In this document: positions 47,227 through 56,699 of the stretch, piece after piece
How the letters are laid out: each line of letters starts with the position of its first letter
Numbering within the stretch: position 1 is the first letter of the stretch
Assembly (NCBI GenBank): GCA_014490595.1
Contig: CP061031.1
Location: 1-64,000, forward strand
DNA length: 64,000 nucleotides
Source of the DNA: Corynebacterium wankanglinii
GTDB taxonomy: Bacteria > Actinomycetota > Actinomycetes > Mycobacteriales > Mycobacteriaceae
Direction: 5' to 3'
Notes under the pieces: generated by a model
Database searches by the model: none
Told to the model about the DNA's origin: nothing
Seen by the model: only the letters and a program-made list of their open reading frames with translations
Program-made: the position numbers and the translations under genes

Positions 47227-47436
47227 TTCGGCTCCTCCGCCACCGCAGCGCAGTAGAAGGCCAACAACACTCAGGCGGTGCAGGCATGCCTGGACGGCGA
47301 GAACTACGCCTCTGAGCCGCTGGATACAGGCGTCAAGGCCGGCATCATCGCCGGTGTTGTGCTCGCCGTGCTGGGGCTGATCGCGAACTACGTTGTGCAG
47401 ACCGGCATGACCCAGCTGCCGGAGCTGGGCCGCTAG
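47227..47436 (+). pseudogene. Paralogue remnant of the 46195 secreted protein
   Basis: FGSSATAAQ, a TAG, then KANNTQAVQACLDGENYASEPLDTGVKAGIIAGVVLAVLGL parallels FGSSDAET...NNAEAVQACIEGKNYQSQP...KAGIIIGTIAVALVAIG of the intact gene. The N-terminal half is missing and an in-frame TAG is present. The C terminus ends TQLPELGR. Confidence 0.7.
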
Positions 47437-47492
47437 CAGCTCTGCGCCCGCGCCGCAGCAGGATCGAGCGGCGCGAGGTCTAGGCCGCGAAC

Positions 47493-49784
47493 CTACATCT
47501 GAGGCAGGTACGGGCGCACCTGGTCCAGCAGCCATTGGATGGAGCCGCCCATCCCGGCAAGCATGGCAATAATCAGGCCGAGCGCGCCGACGAGGACGCC
47601 GCCGGTGAAGGCGCCGATGCTGCTGCCGACGTTGGAAGAGCTGTCGGAGGAACCTGCGGCCTCCGGCTCGGCGGTGACGGTGGTCGCCACAGTCGTGGGC
47701 ACCGTGGTGGTCACAGTGCTGACCACAGGGGTCGGTACCTGCACGGTCGTCGTCGCCGGCGCAGCCGTCGTAGTGGTGGTTGCCGGGGTGGTGGTCGGTG
47801 CCGGGGCAGCGCCGCGGGCGGTGAGCCACTGGTCGGGGCCGATCGGGTGGTCCACCATGCGGATCTCGCCGATGTTGCCGAACCAGCCGTCGACTTTATC
47901 GTTGTCCCAGGCGGAGGTGCCCAGCAGCCACTTGTCTCCGTTGCCGCCCATGCCCAGCGGGCCGTAGCCGTCGCGCAGGATGGGGGAGCCGTCCACGTAC
48001 ATGGTCACTGACTTGTCGGCCGGGTCATTGACCACTGCGATGTGCATCCACTTGCCCTTCGGCACCTCGTGGGTCCAGTTGGAAAAGCCCTTGCCGTTGT
48101 CGCCGTAGGAGTACCAGCGTAGCTCGCGCAGGCTGGATACGCCGAGCATCTGGATCGGATCGCCGTCCTCGTCCTCTGGGTGGGTGATGGTGCCGGAGGC
48201 GTCGCGGATCAGGGCATTGGACCACTTGTTGTTGTCGGCGTTCCAGTCGTCGTCGAGTTTGAGGAAGGCTTCCACGGTGTAGCCGTTCTCGAACTCTTCG
48301 GAGTTGATGGCCGCACCGGTCGCGGTTTCGAACCAGGCGGTGGAGTGCTTGTACTTCGGGTCCTTCCACTGCAGGGAGCCGCGGTCGGAGGACAGGGGGT
48401 GTTTGTCGGCGGAGAAGGTCACGGCGTCTGCGCCTGCGCCGACGCGGTGGCGCACACGGGTCATGTCGTCGCCGCGAGCGACGTCGGGGATGACGGCGCC
48501 GGCGGGGGCGGAATCGCCGTCGTTAAGCAGCTTGCCCTCGACTTCGGTCTGGCCCGGGCGCCAGTGCACCACGGTGCCGTCAACGTGCGCGTAGTCCTGC
48601 TCGTTTTTCGGCTTGTCTTTCTCGGTAACCTCGTACGCCTTGTAGCCGTCGGTGAGTGTCTGCTTGAGTGCCTCGTTGTAGTCCGGGTCGTTGGCGTCGC
48701 CGGCCTCGAAGTCCGGGGCGAAGGCCTTAAAACGCTCGGCGAAGTTGAAGTCGACGGTGTAGGAGTCGCCCTTGCCGTCCATGATCAGGTGGTCGAAGGA
48801 AGTGAGCTGCTCGTACTTTTTGTCTTTCACCCACGGCGAGTAGGCAACCATCTCCAGCTGGTTGTGGCTCAGGTCGAACTGCAGCTGCCCCATCAGGCCG
48901 TTGCCGCCCAGGTAGGCCATCTGGTAGTCCTGCAGGATGTTGATCACGTCGTGGCCTGCGTCGTTCTTCTCCACGTGGTAGCCCGCACCGTGATGGTGGC
49001 CAGCAATGGTGAGGAAGATCTGGTCGTTTTTGCGGATCAGCTTGTCCCAGAGGTGCTGGCCGTACTCCTCGGTGAAGTAGGTGGAGCCGTCGCCGCCTAT
49101 GCCGGAGATTTCGTGCGCGGTGAGGATCACCGGCAGCTCCGGGTGGGCGTCGATGACGTCCTGCGCCCAGTCGAGGGTGTCGTCGTTAGCCCGGAAGCCC
49201 AGCGCGAGCACCAGGTACTTCTGGCCCTCGGCCTCGAAGATGTGGTATTCGGATTCCACGCTCTGGCCGGGGAAGCTGTACTTGTCGCCGGTGCCGCGCT
49301 CGTAGATACCGGTAGATGAGGTGCGGCCCATGTAGGTGGAGTTCTTCTTCGCGCGCTCCTCCGGGAAATACTCGTTGAACGCGGAATTGTCGCTGAACAT
49401 GGTCAGGTCGTGGTTGCCGGGCAGGACGGAGTAGTTCACCCCGGCGTCTTCCAGCTTCTTCATCGCGCGGTCTGCGATGTCCCAGCTGGCGCGGTCGTCC
49501 GGCTGGTCCACCACGTCGCCGAGGTGGGTGACAAACTGCGTGCCCAGCTTGTCGTGGTTTGCGGCGAGGAATTCGGTTTGCGCATCGTACGGGTTGGAAC
49601 CGTAGCGGTCGCCGAAGATGTCGCCAGCGGCCTCGGTGCCGTAGCGGGCGTAGAACTGGGTGTCCGGCATGACGCCGAGGGTAAAGCGAGAGGCCAAGTC
49701 CTCCGCGTGGGCGGTGGGCAGGGCCAGCTGGGTCAGCGGGGTGAGCAGGCGAGGCGGGGTGGCGGCGGCGAGGTGCTTGCGCAT
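47493..49784 (-). CDS. Secreted metallophosphoesterase with C-terminal LamG-type lectin domain
   Basis: 763 residues with a signal peptide (LTQLALPTAHA). The calcineurin-like phosphoesterase (about 30-330) shows MPDTQFY, THLGDVVDQ, VLPGNHD, TAHE and AGHHHGAGYH, the metal-ligand set. A concanavalin-like LamG domain follows (about 490-670: GYTVEAFLKLDDDW, VAVVNDPADKSVTMYVDGSPI). The end is a Thr-rich linker and one hydrophobic helix (GGVLVGALGLIIAMLAGMG) with tail VRPYLPQM. It likely hydrolyses phosphate esters at the cell surface, near the Pit phosphate importer. Confidence 0.82.
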   Translation of the reverse strand: MRKHLAAATPPRLLTPLTQLALPTAHAEDLASRFTLGVMPDTQFYARYGTEAAGDIFGDRYGSNPYDAQTEFLAANHDKLGTQFVTHLGDVVDQPDDRASWDIADRAMKKLEDAGVNYSVLPGNHDLTMFSDNSAFNEYFPEERAKKNSTYMGRTSSTGIYERGTGDKYSFPGQSVESEYHIFEAEGQKYLVLALGFRANDDTLDWAQDVIDAHPELPVILTAHEISGIGGDGSTYFTEEYGQHLWDKLIRKNDQIFLTIAGHHHGAGYHVEKNDAGHDVINILQDYQMAYLGGNGLMGQLQFDLSHNQLEMVAYSPWVKDKKYEQLTSFDHLIMDGKGDSYTVDFNFAERFKAFAPDFEAGDANDPDYNEALKQTLTDGYKAYEVTEKDKPKNEQDYAHVDGTVVHWRPGQTEVEGKLLNDGDSAPAGAVIPDVARGDDMTRVRHRVGAGADAVTFSADKHPLSSDRGSLQWKDPKYKHSTAWFETATGAAINSEEFENGYTVEAFLKLDDDWNADNNKWSNALIRDASGTITHPEDEDGDPIQMLGVSSLRELRWYSYGDNGKGFSNWTHEVPKGKWMHIAVVNDPADKSVTMYVDGSPILRDGYGPLGMGGNGDKWLLGTSAWDNDKVDGWFGNIGEIRMVDHPIGPDQWLTARGAAPAPTTTPATTTTTAAPATTTVQVPTPVVSTVTTTVPTTVATTVTAEPEAAGSSDSSSNVGSSIGAFTGGVLVGALGLIIAMLAGMGGSIQWLLDQVRPYLPQM

Positions 49785-49915
49785 GGGGGTCCTTTATTGT
49801 TCAGGGGTGCTGTGTGCAGCTGAAAACGTATCTCCCTCAGGTTTCGCACCGGTGAATTTCAGGTGAAGCTTATGCTTTACGACGTCAGCTTCGCCCGCGC
49901 CCACCCAGCACACAA

Positions 49916-49948
49916 AGCCCGCCAGACCGAACTGCGGTCTGGCGGGCT
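49916..49948 (-). terminator. Strong hairpin terminator
   Basis: A 13-bp perfect stem (49916-49928 with 49936-49948). On minus it starts at the stop codon of the small frame at 49947-50081 and is followed by TTTG. Confidence 0.7.
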
Positions 49949-50081
49949 AAGTTGACACTCGCAATCTACGAGCGCGCGTCCACGTGCGGGAGCACGGCGA
50001 GCGGGAGAGGTCACTCAGCGACGCGATGCCACGCTCCTCGTCGCGGAACCACGCGCGGATGTTCTCGATGAAGCCCTTCAT
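49947..50081 (-). CDS. Short peptide gene (about 35-44 residues)
   Basis: ATG 50081 sits behind AAAGGAGGTGG, one of the best ribosome-binding sites in the window. The peptide begins MKGFIENIRAWFRDEERGIASLSDL, an amphipathic helix. The given frame ends at 49947; a one-base change near 50010 would instead give LPLAVLPHVDARS and stop earlier. A dedicated terminator follows at once. Small porin-like or regulatory peptides of this size exist in corynebacteria, but I do not recognise it. Confidence 0.5.
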   Translation of the reverse strand: MKGFIENIRAWFRDEERGIASLSDLSRSPCSRTWTRARRLRVST

Positions 50082-50104
50082 GGCCCACCTCCTTTCATTA
50101 CCGG

Positions 50105-50123
50105 GGAAGGTTGTTTACCTTCC
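50105..50123. promoter_or_regulatory. Inverted repeat upstream of the short peptide gene, candidate operator
   Basis: GGAAGGT and ACCTTCC are perfect inverted arms with a 5-nt spacer, 24 bp ahead of the peptide start on minus. It may be a regulator site. Confidence 0.4.
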
Positions 50124-50214
50124 GTTCAACTTGCGGTAACTCTAGGTTCGGGCAAATAGTTTGTCAACACCAACGATTGATCCGAGCCCATAATAGGAGC
50201 ACAGATAGCAAAAA

Positions 50215-50240
50215 CCGGGCCCTGAGGGGTCAGGGCCCGG
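50215..50240 (-). terminator. Hairpin terminator after the pit unit
   Basis: CCGGGCCCTGA pairs with TCAGGGCCCGG (50215-50225, 50230-50240) and on minus is followed by TTTTTG. It ends the pit - small membrane protein transcript. Confidence 0.75.
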
Positions 50241-50255
50241 CACTACAGCAAACAG

Positions 50256-50512
50256 TTAGAGGAAGGGGTACGGATCCCAGCCGGTGAAGTACTCAATGCG
50301 CTCGCGAGCAATGAGCAGGATGGCGGCGACAACCGCCACCAGGACGATGACCAGGAAGATCCAGCCGATTACGCGGCGGCCTGTTGAAGGCGCGGAGCCG
50401 TCGCCCGCGGGGAGAGGAAATGGATGCTCAGGGAGAACAGGGCCGGAAGGCCAGCGCCGAGCAAGATGCCCACAGCGGTGACCATGAACAGGGATTGCAG
50501 CAGTTCAAGCAT
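50256..50512 (-). CDS. Small membrane protein downstream of pit, frameshifted
   Basis: ATG 50512 gives MLELLQSLFMVTAVGILLGAGLPALFSLSI, one helix. Near 50410-50420 (a C/G run) the frame changes, and the next frame adds GDGSAPSTGRRVIGWIFLVIVLVAVVAAILLIARERIEYFTGWDPYPFL, a second helix and a typical end. The total is about 85 residues. It starts 18 bp after the Pit stop, so it is probably co-transcribed and may assist Pit. Confidence 0.65.
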
Positions 50513-50530
50513 GGTAGGTGTCCTTTCCGG

Positions 50531-51841
50531 CTAGCCGCGCGGGTGGTGGTGGTCGGTGACCGCGGTGGAACCGTGGGGAGCCAAGCCGCGGGAGGTGTCC
50601 ACGAAGTCGGCGGGCTCGCCGGAGTCGCGGTGGGTGTTTTCGGACTGCTGGGCGCCGCCGGTCGTGTGGGCCGGGGACTTGGAGCCGCCGTCCCAGTCAT
50701 CGTTGACGTTGTCCTTGTGCACCGGCTTCTGGGAAGCCTGCCAGAACATGTAGCCGCCGCCGATGAAGATGATCAGCGCCAGGGCTACGCCTCCCCACAG
50801 CAGGTCCCCGCCCAGCTCAGCTGCCCAGTGGCCGATCCACCAGGTGACGAAGGACACTAGTGCCGCGATGGGAAGGGTGGTGATCCAGGCGAGAGCCATG
50901 CGGCCGGCAACGCCCCAGCGGACCTCGCCCTTCGGGCCAGTCAGACCGGAGCCGAGGATGGAGCCGGTGGCCACGTGGGTGGTGGATAGCGCCATACCCA
51001 GGTGGGACGAGGTGAGGATGATCGCGGCGGAGGACGTCTCCGCGGCCATGCCCTGCGGCGGGTGGATTTCCACCAGGCCCTTGCCCAGGGTGCGGATCAC
51101 ACGGAAGCCGCCAGAGTAGGTGCCGATAGCGATGGCTAGCGCGCAGGCGAGCTGGATCCAGAACGGCATTGGATGATCCGAGCCGAACTGGCCGGCGGCA
51201 ACCATAGCCAGGAAGATCACACCCATGGTCTTCTGCGCATCCGAGGTGCCGTGGGCGAGTGCGACCAGGGAGGCGGTGCCGATCTGGCCCCAGCGGAAGT
51301 AGTTGTCGCGGTGCTCCTTCTCGGCGTTAGCGGTGAGCTTATATACCAGCCAGGTGCCGATCGCGGCGATCAAGCCCGCGACGAACGGGGCGAACAGCGC
51401 CGGGAGAATGATCTTGTCCAGCACGCCGCCCCAGACCACGCCGTCGAAGCCGATGGCGGCGATAGCCGCGCCGATCAAGCCACCGAACAGCGCGTGGGAG
51501 GACGACGACGGGATGCCGAAAAGCCAGGTAAAGAGGTTCCACATGATGCCGCCGGCCAGGCCGGCAAACACCACGAGGAGGAGACGCTCGGAGTCGAGCG
51601 TGTCGTTGAGGTCGAAGACGTCGAGCTTCACAATCCCGCCCGCGACCGTCTTGGCCACGGCAACGGAAAGGAAAGCGCCGACGAGGTTAAGGAAACCGGC
51701 GAGCGCCACAGCCACTTTGGGCTTGAGCGCACCGGTAGCGATGGAGGTAGCCATCGCGTTCGCAGTGTCATGGAAACCGTTAGTGAAGTCGAAGAACAAC
51801 GCAACGACGATGATGAGGACGAGGAGGATGGTGATGCTCAC
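50531..51841 (-). CDS. pit: Low-affinity inorganic phosphate transporter Pit
   Basis: 436 residues from GTG 51841. The PiT signature FDFTNGFHDTANAMATSIATGAL is at 13-35 and its repeat GTSDAQKTMGVIFLAM lies mid-protein, with about ten membrane helices. It imports phosphate with protons and divalent metal. The C terminus is a polar tail of about 75 residues. The small membrane-protein gene follows it on the same strand. Confidence 0.93.
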   Translation of the reverse strand: MSITILLVLIIVVALFFDFTNGFHDTANAMATSIATGALKPKVAVALAGFLNLVGAFLSVAVAKTVAGGIVKLDVFDLNDTLDSERLLLVVFAGLAGGIMWNLFTWLFGIPSSSSHALFGGLIGAAIAAIGFDGVVWGGVLDKIILPALFAPFVAGLIAAIGTWLVYKLTANAEKEHRDNYFRWGQIGTASLVALAHGTSDAQKTMGVIFLAMVAAGQFGSDHPMPFWIQLACALAIAIGTYSGGFRVIRTLGKGLVEIHPPQGMAAETSSAAIILTSSHLGMALSTTHVATGSILGSGLTGPKGEVRWGVAGRMALAWITTLPIAALVSFVTWWIGHWAAELGGDLLWGGVALALIIFIGGGYMFWQASQKPVHKDNVNDDWDGGSKSPAHTTGGAQQSENTHRDSGEPADFVDTSRGLAPHGSTAVTDHHHPRG

Positions 51842-51848
51842 GCGGAAA

Positions 51849-51854
51849 ATTATG
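51849..51854 (-). promoter_or_regulatory. pit: Candidate -10 box of pit
   Basis: On minus, CATAAT lies seven bases before the GTG start with no ribosome-binding site between, which suggests a leaderless transcript. Confidence 0.4.
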
Positions 51855-51988
51855 CCCTGCGTTAACAGAATGGAAGCTGGCGGAAGTAAAAGTTCACCTT
51901 TTGGTCATACGTAGAACTGGCGCTGCCGCCAACTAGCTGTGCACATGACGTTGGTAGCACCAGAAATTCATCTTTTGTACATCGTCGC

Positions 51989-53339
51989 CTACCCCGCGAC
52001 CATGTCCCACACTGTCACGGCCATGATCACCAGCCCGACCACAAACACGAGATCGTGTCCGGCGCCTGCGCGCGTAATGCTTGAACGCCGTGGCTTTGTG
52101 GAACAGCAACACCGGCATGATGTAGACCAAAACGCCACGAAGATGCCACCGACCACGGAGATCATGTCCAAGATCGACGGGTTCAACACCGCTGCGATCA
52201 CAGCGGTGACGAGGACGAAGATGGTGATGGCCCACCGAAGGCTCGTCGTCGAGAAGCGAGATGCGAAGTTCGGCGCTATCCCCCGCAGCAGGTACGCAGT
52301 CCCTTCCTCCGTACCCAGCAGATGGCCAAGTATGAGGTGATGATGGCCGCGATCGCGATGATTGGCTCATCCAAGCCATGAACGGCTTGTCCGTCTCGTT
52401 GGCCAGGTAGGACAGCACCGGTACGTTCTGCTCGCGGCGGCGTCCCATGCCGTCCGCCACCAGCGACAGCGCACACGACACAACGAAGAACATGGTGAAC
52501 GTGACCAAAAGAATTGCCGTGACCAGCTCAACCTTGGACACCTCGCGTTCCGTAGCGAGACGTCGCCGTCCATCTTCTTCTGGTGTCCAGCGCAAACTGG
52601 CTCAGCGCCGCCATGTGGCTGAAGGAAACACCAGCACCGGCAGGATCAGCAGCAGCCCTGCCACAGGGGTAGGAGGACTCATAGGAGCGGAAACCCGCCA
52701 CATCCAGGAGGGGATGAGATACAGCGACACCGCCGCCAACGCGATGATCAGGGTAGACCAGCGCGCTGGCCAGCCACAGGGTCACGCGCTTGCCCAGCGC
52801 ATACGCACAAGGTCATGATCCCGACTGCCACGACCGCAAGCCACCAACCGGCTCACCTGCGCCCCGCCCATCTGGTTCACATGAAGCTGTCCAGCGTGTT
52901 GGTGATGGAGATGGCGTAGATGAGCACCGTGGGGTAGATGCCCAACCAATACAGCACGGCGACGCGAACCCTCGTTTACGGGCCCGTCAGCGCGGATGAT
53001 CACCTGCAGCACGTCCATCCCCTTCACCGGCGAGCGGAGACAATGCGCGCGTACGTGCGGTGGGAGAAGAACACCATCGGACCGATCAGCAGCGTGGCAA
53101 TCACCAGCGGCCAAAAACCGAAGCTGCCGGCATGATGGCAAAAACAGGATGCCCGCGCCCACCCCGGTGCCGAACAGCGTGATCACCCAACGCATGAACG
53201 ATCCGTCTGGTTCCTTGCCTTCGCGCTGCTCCTTGATCTGCTCGATGTCCGCGTCCGACAGGTTGTCCCGGTCGAACTCCGCGCGGGAGAGCTTGAGGTG
53301 CTCCTCGCTGTGTTGCTCAGGTAGCTGGCCGTCAGTCAT
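51989..53339 (-). pseudogene. HAAAP/SdaC-type amino-acid (serine) transporter, many frameshifts
   Basis: The start (53339) is intact: DNLSDADIEQIKEQREGKEPDGSFMRWVITLFGTGVGAGILFLP, the HAAAP first helix. Recognisable pieces then alternate between frames: SPVKGMDVLQVI, VNQMGGAQVSRLVA, VTLWLASALVYP, DVAGFRSYESSYP, FALDTRRR, and the end FVVGLVIMAVTVWDMVAG at 51989. At least six to eight indels are needed for a continuous 430-residue protein. Whether this is decay or poor sequence is unclear; the next gene shows the same. Confidence 0.7.
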
Positions 53340-53591
53340 AGGAGTTTATGTTAGCCAGTTGCCTATCGACGTCCCTCCGGTTTCCCACACTTCCTTCCAT
53401 GCAACTTATGCCGTTTAGCTGCCCGGCCCCTCGCATGCGCCCGCCTAGCACGCAGAGGGTGAAAGCCCGATGGTGATCTCCGCCGTTTTAACGGGAATTC
53501 ACCATCTGCCGTTCACCATCTGTGCTGGAGCACCCACTAGATCGGGAGATAGTCGCCCGTAACCCCGCCGCCGCGCAATCCTGGGCTTATA

Positions 53592-55422
53592 GTGACATCT
53601 ATTTCACGTTCCCGCATCGCACCCGCCGCGCTGGCCTGCGCGCTCGCCGTCAGCACCGTTCATCTCCCCGCGCCGAGGCGCAGTCCTCCGGTAGCTCCAC
53701 CAGTACCGTCACCAGCAGGTTTCGACGAAGCCACCGCGAAGTGGCAGCCGCTTTCGACGCCGCATCCGCTCCCTCACCAAAGCCGAGCAGGACACGAAGG
53801 CAGCGCAATCCCAGCGCGACTCCGCCCGCGCCGAGCTAGCAAAAGCGGACGCCCAGGTGGAGTCCGCACGAAGCGAGGTGGAGCGCCTGAGGGCAGTTAG
53901 AGCGGGCGGACGTGGAGGGGCGTCAGCTTGACGCGATAAGGCGCAGCGCGCATTGGAGGCCGCACACGAAGCCCACGCGGCCAAGGAGCAGAGCTGACAC
54001 GCGCGGAGGAGGCGGCGCGCGAGCGGGCGGACGCGACCGCAAAAGCGCAGGCCACCGCAGACGAGAGGGCGGCCGCCGCCCAGGGTGCCCGGGAGCAGCT
54101 GGACAACCTCAAGGCACAGCAGAAAGCTGCCGAGGACGCGCTCGCGGACATTGATGCGCGCGAGCGGCGCGGGCGCAGACTACACCCAGGAGGACTGGAG
54201 CGGCTGTCGCGGACGCGGTGGTGGAGATCACAACGAGTACCGCGCGCGCCACGGCATGCACCCGCTGGTCAGCCACGACGTTTCAACGACAACGCCCGCG
54301 ACTGGAGCGGTGTGCTAGCCGCCGACGTGAACCGTGGCATGGATCCGAAGAACGTGCTGCGCCACGCCAAGTTCGAGGACTACGGCTTCAGCGGCGAGAA
54401 CGCCACGTACGACTGGCTCGGCTGGCCCAGCGTCACACCGGCTACCGCCACGCGCGCGGACTCGGCGCACCTTGCCGAGGACTACTTCACCTCCTGGCGC
54501 GATCCACATCCGGGCACAACGAGGGCATGCTCGCCTCCGACGTCACCGGCATCGCGTGGGCGTGCGCACCGCCGCCGACGGCACGGCGTTTGCCATCATG
54601 CAGTTTTACAAGCTCGCACCCGGACGGCTACTTCCTGCTCGGCCCGGACGCCGGTTCGAGGAAGGCCAAGGCCAGCGGCAAGGGCTTCTACGTCTCCACC
54701 GGTGCGCGCGAGACGCTCGGCATTGCGCCGCTGACCGTGGATCTCAACGACCGCAAGGCAGCCAACCCCAGCTACGGCAGCCTCAACCGGGGCGCCATCG
54801 AATCCGTGTCCAGGTCACACCCGCGCGCACTGGCCGTGCAGGTCTCCCACGACTATGCGGCGGAGCGTGCGGAGCACGTCGAGGCCAAGCGCACGCTGGA
54901 TGCGCAGGTGGCGGCGCAGACCGAGCGCGACATCGCCGCGCAGGAGGCCCTCGCCGGTGCGCGCAGGCAGCTTAACGACGCAAGCTCCGCCCAGCACACC
55001 GCCGAAGCGCGACGCGACCGCCTGTCGGAGGAGGCCGCCGCACTTCCGGCGACGTCACCGCCGCCCAGGCAGCCCTCGACGCCGCAGCCGAGGAGCTGGA
55101 GTGGGCGAAGTCGGTGGACCGCGAGAAGCTCGAAGCTGATATCGCCGCAGCGAAGGAGCACCTCGCCGAGGCCGAGCAGGAATCGGAGGATGCGTACCTG
55201 AGCTACGGCAACACGCAGCAGGCCTTGGACGAGGCGGAAGACGCCGCCGCCGAAGCCGGAGCTGAGGTCGCACGCGTGGCCGCGCAGCGCCCGACCGTCG
55301 CCCAGTTCACCACCACCGAAACCAACACCGCGGCAGTGGTGCTCGGCGTGCTCGCCGCGCTGGCCGTCGTGGGCATCGGCGTGGTGGCGCTGGCCCCGCA
55401 GCTAGGAATCCAGCTGCCGTAG
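53592..55422 (+). pseudogene. CAP-domain surface protein with flanking coiled coils, many frameshifts
   Basis: ATG/signal peptide SRIAPAALACALAVSTVHL, then coiled-coil pieces (AEQDTKAAQSQRDSARAELAKADAQVESAR in shifted frames). A CAP/SCP-like domain follows: EITNEYRARHGMHPLVSHD near 54220, DWSGVLAADVNRGMD, FEDYGFSGENATYDW, AEDYFTSWRD, GHNEGMLASDVTG. Further coiled coil (HVEAKRTLDAQVAAQTERDIAAQEALAGARRQL) and a C-terminal helix NTAAVVLGVLAALAVVGIGVVAL follow. At least eight indels break the frame before 55114; the last 102 residues are open. Confidence 0.7.
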
Positions 55423-55432
55423 CAGTAGGCGG

Positions 55433-56602
55433 TTAGCCGCGGCGGCCTGACGCCTCGGCAAACTCGTCGAGCAACGCGAGCACGTCGGGGGAACGCCACC
55501 CGCGCTGGCGCTTATCCAGCTGCGCGGAGATGACAATGCCGTCGGCCTCTAGCCTGTCCAAAGCATTACGCGCCGTCTCCGCTGACACACCAAACTCCGT
55601 GGACACCGCGGCCGTGGTCAACACGGGCCGCTGCAGCAGGAGGTCGAGCACGCGCCACGCCAGCGCGTCCGCGCGGGCGGTGAGCTGCTCGTTCCACTCT
55701 TCACGCACTGCGACAAGCTCCGCCGCCAGCCATGATCCGCGCTCGGCGACGTCGATGGCGGCGCGGGCGAACAGCTGCACTATCCGGTCCACGTCGCCGC
55801 CGCGGTAGGCGTCGAGCGCGGCGAAGTATGCGGCCGTGTCGGTGAGGAGACCGGCGGACAGGGGGAGGGCGGAGCTCGTCGTCAAGCCTCGCTCCCGCAA
55901 TACCACATGCACAAGCGCGCGGCCCGTACGTCCGTTGCCGTCGGCGAACGGGTGGATTGTCTCAAACTGCGCGTGCGCGATCGCCGCCTGGGCGAGCGCC
56001 GGAAGGTCGTCGCGCGCCATGAACTCGCCGAGGTCCACCATCAGCTCCGTCAGGTGACGCTGGTGGGGTGGCACGAACATCGCCCCAGCTGGGGAGTAGT
56101 CACTGCCGCCGATCCACACCTGGGCGCCCCGCAACACACCCGCGATCTCCGGAGCAGAATCCGCAAGCAGGATCTGATGCATCTCCACAATGCCGTCCAC
56201 ATTCGCGCGAGCCCGCGCCACGGCGGCCTCCATCTGGCGTGTGTTGGCAGCAATCAGCGCCGCATTTCCCCGTCCGCGACCAGTGGCCTCCGCCTCCAGA
56301 ACCTTGCGTGCGGACGAGGTGAGCTGCTCAATACGGCTGGATGCCGTTGATTCACTGCGTAGTAGCAGCGGGGTGAAGGGGACAACGCGGTGCGCGTCTG
56401 TCGTATCAAACCGCACGGCCTCCACCGTCGCCCGTTCTACCAGCGCACGAGTGACTTCGGTGAGCGTGAGCTGCTGGTTCGCAATCATCGGCACCACCGC
56501 TGCCTCGTACTCGCGCGGCATCCTCTTCACCGCCCGCCGCGGGTAAGTACCAGGCGCAGGCGACCACGGCAGTGTCTCAGTTTCCACCCGTGGCCACCTC
56601 AT
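55433..56602 (-). CDS. Fic-domain AMP-transferase-type protein
   Basis: 389 residues. The Fic active site HPFADGNGRTGR lies at 217-228. An N-terminal helix carries SSRIEQ at 88-93, close to the inhibitory [S/T]xxxE[G/N] motif but with Gln after the Glu. The C-terminal 75 residues form a winged helix (TAAVSTEFGVSAETARNALDRLEADGIV). The architecture equals the Fic-HTH proteins that AMPylate themselves or partners. The stop is 11 bp from the convergent surface-protein gene. Confidence 0.88.
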   Translation of the reverse strand: MRWPRVETETLPWSPAPGTYPRRAVKRMPREYEAAVVPMIANQQLTLTEVTRALVERATVEAVRFDTTDAHRVVPFTPLLLRSESTASSRIEQLTSSARKVLEAEATGRGRGNAALIAANTRQMEAAVARARANVDGIVEMHQILLADSAPEIAGVLRGAQVWIGGSDYSPAGAMFVPPHQRHLTELMVDLGEFMARDDLPALAQAAIAHAQFETIHPFADGNGRTGRALVHVVLRERGLTTSSALPLSAGLLTDTAAYFAALDAYRGGDVDRIVQLFARAAIDVAERGSWLAAELVAVREEWNEQLTARADALAWRVLDLLLQRPVLTTAAVSTEFGVSAETARNALDRLEADGIVISAQLDKRQRGWRSPDVLALLDEFAEASGRRG

Positions 56603-56613
56603 ACGGGGAGACT

Positions 56614-56639
56614 ACCAAACTTATGCGGTTATCTTTGGT
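56614..56639. promoter_or_regulatory. Inverted repeat just upstream of the Fic gene
   Basis: ACCAAA (56614-56619) and TTTGGT (56634-56639) flank a 14-nt spacer that includes TTATGCGGTTAT, 12 bp before the Fic start. A second CCAAACTTAT copy follows at about 56656. It may be where the Fic winged helix or another regulator binds. Confidence 0.4.
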
Positions 56640-56699
56640 GGTTGCCCGCAACTGCCAAACTTATCGACGGCTAAAGCGGTGCCTGGGCAGTCAGCCTGG

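Noticed and set aside
48180..49319. 379-codon frame antisense to the metallophosphoesterase gene
   Set aside because: Val/Gly/Leu-rich shadow with no recognised motif; the minus-strand protein has full metal-binding motifs.
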